Assembly: GCA_031376885.1 (NCBI GenBank)
Contig: JANMEL010000193.1
Coordinates: forward strand, 1-36,723
Length of the DNA stretch: 36,723 nt
From: Chamaesiphon sp031376885
Lineage (GTDB): Bacteria > Cyanobacteriota > Cyanobacteriia > Cyanobacteriales > Chamaesiphonaceae
Direction of reading: 5' to 3'
The notes under the pieces are model-generated. The model ran no database searches and was not told where the DNA came from. It worked only from the letters and a program-made list of their open reading frames with translations. Every line of letters begins with the position of its first letter. The first letter of the stretch is position 1. This document shows, in pieces, positions 24,523 to 31,895 of the stretch. The position numbers were made by a program, and so were the translations under genes.

Positions 24523-25548
24523 TTGACTGATTCATATCGGGTTGCTATTTTAGGTGCAACAGGTGCAGTTGGTACCGAATTAATCGAATTACTTGCAAGT
24601 CGCAATTTTCCAATTGCCGAACTAAAACTCTTTGCCTCACCCAAATCGGCAGGCACAAAGTTAAAATTTCGAGGTGAGGAAATTACGGTAGAATCAGTCA
24701 CCGCCAAATCTTTTGAGGGCATCGATATCGTGCTCGCATCCGCTGGCGGCTCTACTTCAAAAGCCTTGGCACCTCAAGCCGTCGCCGCTGGCGCGGTGGT
24801 AATCGACAATTCTAGTGCTTTTCGGATGCTAGCTGATGTGCCCCTGATCGTACCCGAAGTCAATCCCGAAGCGGCTCAATATCACCGAGGAATTATCGCC
24901 AATCCCAATTGTACGACCATTCTCATGGCGGTGGCGATTTATCCCCTCCACCAAATCCAACCCATCCAACGTGTCGTCGCTGCTACCTATCAATCAGCTA
25001 GTGGTGCGGGAGCCAGAGCAATGGAGGAAGTCAAAACTCAAAGTCGCGCCATCTTAGACGGCAAAGAACCCCAACCCGAAATATTCCCCTATCCTCTCGC
25101 CTTTAATTTATTTCCGCACAATACGGCGATCGGCGAAAATGGTTATTGTGAGGAAGAGATGAAAATGGTCAACGAAACCCGCAAAATTTTCGGCGTATCC
25201 GATCTACGTGTCACCGCCACATGTATCCGCGTCCCCGTGCTTCGTGCCCACTCGGAAGCTATCAACTTGGAATTTGCCGCGCCTTTCGATCCAGAGCAGG
25301 CACGGGCGATTTTAGCGACCGCTCCTGGGGTAAAATTGGTCGAAGACTGGGAAGCAAATTACTTTCCGATGCCGATCGATGCTTCTGGCAAGGATGAAGT
25401 TCTTGTCGGTCGAATCCGCCAGGATATTTCTCACCCCAATGGGCTAGAATTGTGGCTGTGCGGCGACCAAATCCGCAAAGGTGCAGCCCTCAATGCGGTG
25501 CAGATTGCCGAGTTGTTGATTGAGAAGAATTGGTTAAAACAGAAATAG
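24523..25548 (+). CDS. asd: Aspartate-semialdehyde dehydrogenase
   Basis: A 341-residue enzyme making L-aspartate-4-semialdehyde from aspartyl phosphate with NADPH, the branch point to lysine/diaminopimelate, threonine and methionine. The NADP loop is GATGAVG (11-17). Catalytic Cys130 lies in NPNCTT, and the base His243 in RAHSEA. Translation starts at TTG with a strong ribosome-binding site. It precedes dapA, the next lysine-branch enzyme, although a repeat-filled spacer of 184 bp separates them. Confidence 0.97.
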   Translation: MTDSYRVAILGATGAVGTELIELLASRNFPIAELKLFASPKSAGTKLKFRGEEITVESVTAKSFEGIDIVLASAGGSTSKALAPQAVAAGAVVIDNSSAFRMLADVPLIVPEVNPEAAQYHRGIIANPNCTTILMAVAIYPLHQIQPIQRVVAATYQSASGAGARAMEEVKTQSRAILDGKEPQPEIFPYPLAFNLFPHNTAIGENGYCEEEMKMVNETRKIFGVSDLRVTATCIRVPVLRAHSEAINLEFAAPFDPEQARAILATAPGVKLVEDWEANYFPMPIDASGKDEVLVGRIRQDISHPNGLELWLCGDQIRKGAALNAVQIAELLIEKNWLKQK

Positions 25549-25662
25549 AGTTGGAATCAGATATCTACCCGACATTGCTGGTAGGGAAGACGAGCGAATA
25601 TTGCTAGTGGAGAGGGCGGGTTTGAACGAATCCCTAGTTGAAAATCGGCATGGATAGCATAA

Positions 25663-25731
25663 ACCCGCCCCTACAGACCCCTATCCCCTACAGACCCCTA
25701 TCCCCTATCCCCTATCCCCTATCCCCTACCC
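25663..25731. repeat. CCCTATC heptamer array abutting the dapA start codon
   Basis: Runs of CCCCTAT-type heptamers, interrupted twice by ACAGA, fill the 5' leader up to 2 nt from the ATG at 25733. No Shine-Dalgarno is present in the array. Confidence 0.85.
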
Positions 25732-25732
25732 C

Positions 25733-26620
25733 ATGACGATCGATTTTGGACGAGTTATCACCGCTATGATTACACCCTTCGATCGGGAGGGAAATGTTCA
25801 TTATGCTGAGGCTGAAAAGCTGGCTGCATATCTAGCTGACAATGGTTCGGATGGTATTGTAGTCTGTGGGACGACTGGAGAATCGCCGACATTGAGTTGG
25901 GATGAAGAATACGAACTTTTTCAAGTCGTCCTAAAAGCTGTGGCGGGTAAGGCGAAAGTCATTGCTGGTACAGGTTCTAATTCTACCAGTGAAGCGATCG
26001 AAGCCACCCAGAAAGCTGCTAAACTAGGCGTAGATGGGAGTCTGCAAGTGGTGCCCTACTACAATAAGCCACCTCAAAGCGGCATCTATCAGCATTTTAC
26101 GGCGATCGCCGCTAGTTGCGATCTACCGATGATGCTGTATAATATTCCTGGACGTACCGGACAAAGTTTAGAACCTGAGACGATCGCCAAATTAGCCCAA
26201 GTTGATGGGATTGTGGCAATCAAAGAGTCTACAGGAAATCTAGATCTAGTCAGCCAAATCCGCAGTCTTACCCCCGCAGATTTTGCGATTTATTCCGGCG
26301 ATGACTCATTGACATTACCCATTCTCGCCGTCGGTGGAGTCGGGGTAGTCAGTGTTGCTAGTCACCTCGTCGGCGATCGCATTCAAGCTATGATTAGTGC
26401 ATTCGCCAACGGTCAAAACCAAACAGCGACAGACATTCATATCCAACTGTTGCCCCTCTTCAAAGGCTTGTTTTGCGCCCCCAATCCAATGGCGATAAAA
26501 GCAGCATTGAAACTCCAAGGTTGGGAAGTTGGGAGCCTCAGATTACCGATGTGTGAGTTACCCGATGAGTTGCAACCTTTTATCCACCTGCTACTTCAAC
26601 AACAGGGACTAATAAAATAG
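25733..26620 (+). CDS. dapA: 4-hydroxy-tetrahydrodipicolinate synthase
   Basis: A 295-residue (beta/alpha)8 lyase that condenses pyruvate with aspartate semialdehyde in lysine/DAP synthesis. Schiff-base Lys164 lies in VAIKEST, Tyr136 in YNIPGRTG and the Thr pair 47-48 in CGTTGES. The substrate is the product of the asd gene just upstream. The start codon is abutted by a heptamer array with no visible Shine-Dalgarno. The TAG stop (26618-26620) overlaps the first two bases of a MITE-like element. Confidence 0.97.
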   Translation: MTIDFGRVITAMITPFDREGNVHYAEAEKLAAYLADNGSDGIVVCGTTGESPTLSWDEEYELFQVVLKAVAGKAKVIAGTGSNSTSEAIEATQKAAKLGVDGSLQVVPYYNKPPQSGIYQHFTAIAASCDLPMMLYNIPGRTGQSLEPETIAKLAQVDGIVAIKESTGNLDLVSQIRSLTPADFAIYSGDDSLTLPILAVGGVGVVSVASHLVGDRIQAMISAFANGQNQTATDIHIQLLPLFKGLFCAPNPMAIKAALKLQGWEVGSLRLPMCELPDELQPFIHLLLQQQGLIK

Positions 26621-26727
26621 ACCTCCTGCAAAAGTAACAATACAATCTTTTTGAGTATTATTTTCGTCCAAAGTTCTCCCTATTCCCTATCCCCTATTCC
26701 CTATCCCCTGACTTTCGCAGGAAGTCT
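26619..26727 (+). repeat. MITE-like element, copy 3, complete with terminal inverted repeats
   Basis: A 109-bp unit begins AGACCTCCTGCAAAAGT and ends ACTTTCGCAGGAAGTCT, 17-bp terminal inverted repeats with two mismatches. Inside are about 45 bp shared with copies 1 and 2 and then four CCCTATC/CCCTATT heptamers. It is too small to encode a transposase, so any movement would need one supplied in trans. Confidence 0.8.
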
Positions 26728-27404
26728 AATAAATGAGAGCGAAAAAAGTTGAAGATAATTCTGAGTAGTTTGACCGATCGATAATACTGTGATATGATTG
26801 GAGCTAGAAGGAAAAAAGATACCAGCTATCGGTAAGCCATTAGTTTCCCCCATGCCGTCTCGTTAGGTTTAAAACTTAGCAACTTTTAAGACCCTAGATC
26901 GTACGGAAAAAATAGTTCAGTAGCTACGCGATCGTCAAAACCAAGCACGAAACTTACTAAATCTCATTCGTCATCAATGCCCAGCCAAATTTTAGTAATT
27001 TTGCTAAACTTTCTCGGTCTAGATTATAAATATTCAGATAGTTTAATAGTAACCAGTGCAAATTTCTAGCGCGTAATTTCAGCATATCCCTCTCATAGAC
27101 AGAAGTTTGACGATCGATACCTTACAGCATCCCTTGTCTGGCTCGGTAAATCTAACCTCGGAGATGTTCGAGTACATTTCGATCGATAAACGATTCAGTC
27201 ACAATTTCCGTAGATCGACTGCGTAAAAAGTTTCCCCGATGCCACGATCGAGATGGTGGAAAGGTCGCAGCAACTTTCGGTTTTGAATTCCTAGAGAGAT
27301 AGCGACACAAATAGGGTTCGCTACTAGGATTTAACACCGAACATCTAAGTTTTGCCTAAAATACATAGAAATTAGTCAAATAAACCCCTCACCCCAACTA
27401 TTTT
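26728..27404. other. 677-bp spacer upstream of rnj
   Basis: No gene is recognised. A 61-codon open frame on the minus strand (27152-27337) has no family resemblance I can name and no clear ribosome-binding site. A 31-codon frame near 26970 begins MPSQILVILLNF. The stretch may hold a long rnj leader, a relic or a small RNA. No tRNA-like fold or known riboswitch was recognised. Confidence 0.5.
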
Positions 27405-29228
27405 ATGACCGACAAAAACAACGCCCAACCCACTCTCAAAATTATCCCACTTGGTGGTTTGCATGAGATTGGTAAAAATACTTGTGTCTTTGAAATCAAC
27501 GACGAGATTTTGTTGCTAGATGCAGGTTTGGCATTTCCCAGCGATGGAATGCATGGGATTAATATCGTGCTGCCAGATATGACTTATCTGCGCGAAAATC
27601 AGCATAAAATCAAAGGAATGATCGTCACCCACGGACATGAAGATCATATCGGTGGGATAGCTTATCACCTCAAACAATTTAATATCCCCGTCATCTATGG
27701 CCCCCGTTTGGCACTAGCATTATTGCAAGGGAAATTAGAAGAAGCAGGTGTCGCCGATCGAACTAAACTAAAAACAGTCGCCCCTCGTGATATCGTGCGG
27801 ATTGGCGAATCATTCTTCGTCGAGTTCATTCGGAATACACACTCGATCGCCGATAGTTTTACAGTAGCATTACATACTCCTGTAGGTGTAGTCATCCATA
27901 CTGGAGACTTCAAATTCGACCATACCCCAGTAGACGGCGAAGCATACGACTTTGCCAAACTTGCCGAGCATGGCGAAAAAGGTGTCTTGTGTCTAATCAG
28001 TGACTCCACCAACTCCGAAATCCCTGGTTTCACGCCTTCTGAGCGTTCCGTATTTCCCAATCTCGATCGATATATCAGTCAAGCCAAAGGGCGAGTAATG
28101 GTGACAACCTTCTCGTCATCCGTCCATCGGATCAACATGACGATCGAAATCGCCATCAAGTATAACCGTAAAGTGTGCGTAGTGGGTCGATCGATGTTGA
28201 ACGTCATCGCTCACGCCCGCAATCTCGGCTATATAAATTGCCCCGACAGCGTATTTGAACCCCTCCAATCAGCGAATCATCTCCCTGATGACAAAGTATT
28301 GATCCTCACCACTGGCTCCCAAGGTGAAACCCTCGCCGCCATGACGCGGATTGCTAACGGACAACATCGTCAAGTCCGCATCCGCAAAGGTGATACCATT
28401 TTATTCTCCGCGAACCCAATTCCAGGCAATACGATCGCAGTTGTTAACACCATCGACAAATTGATGATGCAGGGTGCTAACGTGATTTATGGACGTGATA
28501 AAGGCATCCACGTTTCGGGACATGGTTGTCAGGAAGATCAGAAATTGATGCTGAGTCTAACTCGCCCCAAATTCTTCCTCCCTGTACATGGCGAACACCG
28601 GATGCTCGTCAAGCATTCCCAAACCGCTCAGAGCACGGGTATTCCCGCTGAGAACATGATTATCATCGATAATGGTGATATTGTCGAATTGACCGAAACC
28701 AGCATCAAGAAGGGCGGTAAAGTGCCTTCTGGGATTCAATTGGTAGACAATGCTGGCATCGTACATGACCAAAAACATGTCATGGAAGAGCGTCAACAAT
28801 TGGCTGGTGAAGGAGTCGTAACCGTGGCTCTGGCGATCGGTCTAGATGGTAAGATGATGGTCAGACCCCAGGTCAATCTGCGCGGTGTGGTTACGGCTGT
28901 TGACTCATCCTTAATTTGCACATTGATTCAGAAAACTATCGAAAATTGTCTCGAAGAACGTTGGAGTCGTTTTGCACGGACGTTTGAATCTGGTCAAGTT
29001 GATATAGACTGGACAGGACTTCAAATTGAATTAGAATCCGCGCTTCAACGCTTAGTTCGTCGTGAATTGCAAAGTCGCCCCCTATTGGTATTGATGATGC
29101 AAAATCCCCAAGATTCAGGCGAGCGAACTAATGTTGCCAGTACTCCGGTAATTAATGCTATCACTGGCAAGCCCGCACCGATCGGACGACGCAAACAACG
29201 CTCTACTGCTACGGCTAAAGCGGTTTAG
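27405..29228 (+). CDS. rnj: Ribonuclease J
   Basis: A 607-residue metallo-beta-lactamase/beta-CASP ribonuclease with endonuclease and 5'-3' exonuclease activity, central to RNA turnover in cyanobacteria alongside RNase E. Metal ligands are in HGHEDHIGG (76-84), THS (about 148-150) and HTGDFKFD. The beta-CASP domain has SDSTNSE, FSSSVHRI and the C-terminal HVSGHG and HGEHRML motifs. The C-terminal dimerisation domain is followed by a basic tail (IGRRKQRS). It follows asd-dapA, an order conserved in many cyanobacteria. Confidence 0.96.
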   Translation: MTDKNNAQPTLKIIPLGGLHEIGKNTCVFEINDEILLLDAGLAFPSDGMHGINIVLPDMTYLRENQHKIKGMIVTHGHEDHIGGIAYHLKQFNIPVIYGPRLALALLQGKLEEAGVADRTKLKTVAPRDIVRIGESFFVEFIRNTHSIADSFTVALHTPVGVVIHTGDFKFDHTPVDGEAYDFAKLAEHGEKGVLCLISDSTNSEIPGFTPSERSVFPNLDRYISQAKGRVMVTTFSSSVHRINMTIEIAIKYNRKVCVVGRSMLNVIAHARNLGYINCPDSVFEPLQSANHLPDDKVLILTTGSQGETLAAMTRIANGQHRQVRIRKGDTILFSANPIPGNTIAVVNTIDKLMMQGANVIYGRDKGIHVSGHGCQEDQKLMLSLTRPKFFLPVHGEHRMLVKHSQTAQSTGIPAENMIIIDNGDIVELTETSIKKGGKVPSGIQLVDNAGIVHDQKHVMEERQQLAGEGVVTVALAIGLDGKMMVRPQVNLRGVVTAVDSSLICTLIQKTIENCLEERWSRFARTFESGQVDIDWTGLQIELESALQRLVRRELQSRPLLVLMMQNPQDSGERTNVASTPVINAITGKPAPIGRRKQRSTATAKAV

Positions 29229-29256
29229 GGATGAGGATTTAATAATATGCATATCT

Positions 29257-29348
29257 GTAGGTTGGGTTGAGCCTCGTCCTTTGTAGCGTCTCCTTTGGAG
29301 AAAACCCAACTCTGGGGCTGTTGGGTTTCGAGGCTCAACCCAACCTAC
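29257..29348. repeat. Inverted-repeat element (GTAGGTTGGGTTGAG type), copy 1, with a nested small repeat
   Basis: It has perfect 20-bp terminal inverted repeats (GTAGGTTGGGTTGAGCCTCG and its complement). A GTAGCGTCTCC-TTT-GGAGA hairpin repeat (29283-29301) is inserted near the left end, relative to the second copy at 31780-31895. It lies between convergent rnj and a glycosyltransferase gene. Confidence 0.85.
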
Positions 29349-29399
29349 GCAAGTTATTCAATCCTGATTCCTTAGCTAGACGGGCGGGAATCCTCAGCT

Positions 29400-29455
29400 C
29401 CAAGGAGTGGAAAGTAGGGGCAATTCATGAATTGCCCCTACTTCCCACTCCTTGG
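29400..29455. repeat. 56-bp palindrome, dispersed family copy 2
   Basis: Arms of 28 nt with one mismatch. The centre (29414-29441) is identical to the centre of 10882-10935, but the outer arms are different. It ends 15 nt from the stop codon of the minus-strand glycosyltransferase, so it may terminate that gene. Confidence 0.88.
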
Positions 29456-29469
29456 TTTTTAAATACCAA

Positions 29470-31695
29470 TTAATTCAACTCATTTAATTGCTGTTGATAT
29501 TCTGCCCACATTTCCCGATACGCCTGCTCCATATCGAGGGTAAACTGTTTGGCATTCCAGACAGGTGCAGTAGTCCGACCCGATCGCAGTTTACCAGCAA
29601 TCTTGTCGCGGAGGTCGCGATCGAGTCCCAATTTTATTCCCCACTCGATATATTCCGCCTGACTCCAAGCAATCCCTTCCTCAATTCCCGCATTGAGCAT
29701 AAAGGTATAACTATTTCTGGCGGCAAATTGTTGACCTACTTGAGTCACCATTGGGATGCCCATCCAGAGGGTTTCTAGGGTCGTGGTGGCCCCATTATAA
29801 GGGAAAGTGTCTAAAACTACGTCCGCCATCGCTAAGTTCGCCCTGTGGGTAGGTTCATCAGCCACATTGCCAACGAATCGCAATCGATCGAATTCTACAC
29901 CCTCTTCCGCCGCAATCTCGCCAAAAAATTCTTGAATAATTGTCGGATCTGTGTCTCCTTTGATGATGAAATAACTATTAGGTACAGCTTTGAGAATTTG
30001 CATTTGTGCTCTAACAGTATCTGGATGACGTTTGAAACCTCTTTGCCCGCTCCAATAAACCACGGCATCATCAGGTATCCCCAAATCCTGGCGTTTTAAG
30101 GTGGGGATACCTACTTCAAAACCATTAACGGCTAAATAAGTTTGTGGTAGTCGCCAAATCTTTTCTTGATAATAGTCTTGGGCATTGTCTGGCAATACAT
30201 AAGAGTCGGCGATAAAATAATCTACAGTTGATAAACCTGTGGCATCCCACCCCAACCAACTTACCTGAACTGGGGCGGGTTTTGCGGCTAATACTTGACA
30301 GGTAATATTTAAAGTTAGGCTATCCAAATCGATCAGAATATCGATCTCATCAGCGCGAATTTGGGCGGCAACTCGTTCGCCATCAGGGAGGATACAATAG
30401 CTGGCATGAGAGCGATCTCGGAACCATTTTTGATGGAAAGGATCGTTGGAATTTTGATTGATACAATAGGTAAAAATTTGGAACTTTTCGCGATCGTGAT
30501 ATTGCCATAACCATCGACTCAACCAACCGACAGAGTGACTTTTGAGTGTGGATCCGATATAGCCAATTCTGATAATATTTTGCTGTTTTGGGATTGGAGC
30601 TGGTTGGGCGAGATAATTTTTTTGATGGGATCGATTGTGTTGGAGATAAATTTGAGCGAGTTGATTTTGCAACTGTCGATAATGAGCTGGGCTGTCTTCT
30701 GTGTATGGGGTAAATACGTTGGATACTATTATTCTTTGATTGGTGATTAGATCTAGTCGCTCGTATTTTTCTTGAGTGAATTTTTCGATTATTTTTTGAT
30801 ATCGCTGAAATACTAGATATGCTTGGGGCCAATTTCCAGCGGTGAGGTAGGTAATAATTAGTGGATAATTAGCGCGAATTTTTTCGGTGGTACTTTCGCA
30901 GAGTTGGCAAATCGACTCGCCGAGATCGATTGCTTTTTGATGTTCACCTAGATCGGAATATATTCGACATAGAATGCTAGATATAGTCAAATTAGTCGGT
31001 TGCACTGTTAGGCAGATATTCAAGATATCGACTAGAAATGAATTTGCCCCAATTCGGTGGGCTAAATTCATGATTTCAGTGCCGAGATTATCAATCGAAT
31101 CGGTGGCAGTAGTTAAGTGTGTGAGTAAGCACGCTTGAATAAAATCGGCAGTAGCTGATGATGGAAATAATATTAAGGATACTAGTAATCGATCTAATAG
31201 ATTTCGATCTAGTTGAATATCCTCAACGTTCGAGACTAATTCTGTTGCTTCCCATTCTATCAACACATCTGGAGTGAATCGTTCTAATTGAATTTCTATG
31301 AGAATCGATCGACATAAATTATTTAGGTGTATCGGATCTAGTTCGCGTAAATATTGACTAATCAACCAAGAATTATCAAAATTATTTGCATCAAATTCTT
31401 CGGTAGCAGCTCGATCGAGTACATTTGACAACTCGCTATTTAAAGCGATCGATTCTAGCTCATTAGCCCCATCAAAAGGCATAAACCAAGTACCTTGAGC
31501 TTCTATTTCCCGCTCTTGGAGTAGATAAGCAAGTCCTAAATACCAATAATTATAATTATTTTCATCACCTTGGGCAATGAGTGTTTCATAACGATCGATT
31601 ATCTGGTCTAATTTTGTCGCGATTGACTCAAGAATATCTAGATCGGCTTCTGATTCAATTGTACTTGCGATCGGTAGATGATTTAATATTTGCAT
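29470..31695 (-). CDS. SPINDLY-family O-GlcNAc transferase-like glycosyltransferase (paralog A)
   Basis: A 741-residue protein. Residues 1 to about 370 are helical and TPR-like, with no signal peptide. Residues 376-735 are a GT41-type catalytic domain starting RIGYIGSTLKSHSVGW. It includes EIDILIDLDSLT, KPAPVQVSWLGWDATG, DYFIADSYVLP, the donor-site FKRHPDT segment, LDTFPYNGATTTLETLWMG and PMVTQVGQQFAARNSYTF. Family members transfer GlcNAc (plants/animals: or fucose in SPY) to Ser/Thr of proteins. It is the downstream member of a tandem pair; two type IV pilin genes lie upstream on the same strand, so pilins are plausible acceptors (inference). Confidence 0.88.
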   Translation of the reverse strand: MQILNHLPIASTIESEADLDILESIATKLDQIIDRYETLIAQGDENNYNYWYLGLAYLLQEREIEAQGTWFMPFDGANELESIALNSELSNVLDRAATEEFDANNFDNSWLISQYLRELDPIHLNNLCRSILIEIQLERFTPDVLIEWEATELVSNVEDIQLDRNLLDRLLVSLILFPSSATADFIQACLLTHLTTATDSIDNLGTEIMNLAHRIGANSFLVDILNICLTVQPTNLTISSILCRIYSDLGEHQKAIDLGESICQLCESTTEKIRANYPLIITYLTAGNWPQAYLVFQRYQKIIEKFTQEKYERLDLITNQRIIVSNVFTPYTEDSPAHYRQLQNQLAQIYLQHNRSHQKNYLAQPAPIPKQQNIIRIGYIGSTLKSHSVGWLSRWLWQYHDREKFQIFTYCINQNSNDPFHQKWFRDRSHASYCILPDGERVAAQIRADEIDILIDLDSLTLNITCQVLAAKPAPVQVSWLGWDATGLSTVDYFIADSYVLPDNAQDYYQEKIWRLPQTYLAVNGFEVGIPTLKRQDLGIPDDAVVYWSGQRGFKRHPDTVRAQMQILKAVPNSYFIIKGDTDPTIIQEFFGEIAAEEGVEFDRLRFVGNVADEPTHRANLAMADVVLDTFPYNGATTTLETLWMGIPMVTQVGQQFAARNSYTFMLNAGIEEGIAWSQAEYIEWGIKLGLDRDLRDKIAGKLRSGRTTAPVWNAKQFTLDMEQAYREMWAEYQQQLNELN

Positions 31696-31718
31696 ATATT
31701 TATAATTTTTGTGAGGCT

Positions 31719-31752
31719 AGATCCCCGACTTCTCGTAAGAAGTCGGGGATCT
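31719..31752. repeat. 15-bp stem hairpin, AGATCCCCGACTTCT type
   Basis: The arms AGATCCCCGACTTCT and AGAAGTCGGGGATCT are perfect, with loop CGTA. The ends match the hairpin at 11588-11622 and the middle differs. It lies between the two glycosyltransferase genes. Confidence 0.85.
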
Positions 31753-31779
31753 GATATGTCGATCTTTTAGTTTTTTAGG

Positions 31780-31895
31780 GTAGGTTGGGTTGAGAGCACC
31801 GCGAAACCCAACATTTTTGAGATGGTTGAGTCTTGAAACCGAACATTCCTAGATATTGTTGTGGGTGTTGGGTTTCGAGGCTCAACCCAACCTAC
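31780..31895. repeat. Inverted-repeat element (GTAGGTTGGGTTGAG type), copy 2
   Basis: Terminal inverted repeats of 15 bp bound a 116-bp unit that shares GAAACCCAAC and GTTGGGTTTCGAGGCTC internal blocks with 29257-29348. Its right end contains the TAG stop codon (31892-31894) of the minus-strand glycosyltransferase B. Confidence 0.85.

Noticed and set aside
27152..27337. 61-codon minus-strand ORF upstream of rnj
   Set aside because: It has no recognisable family and no convincing ribosome-binding site, and it is opposite to the adjacent gene. Its length is within chance.
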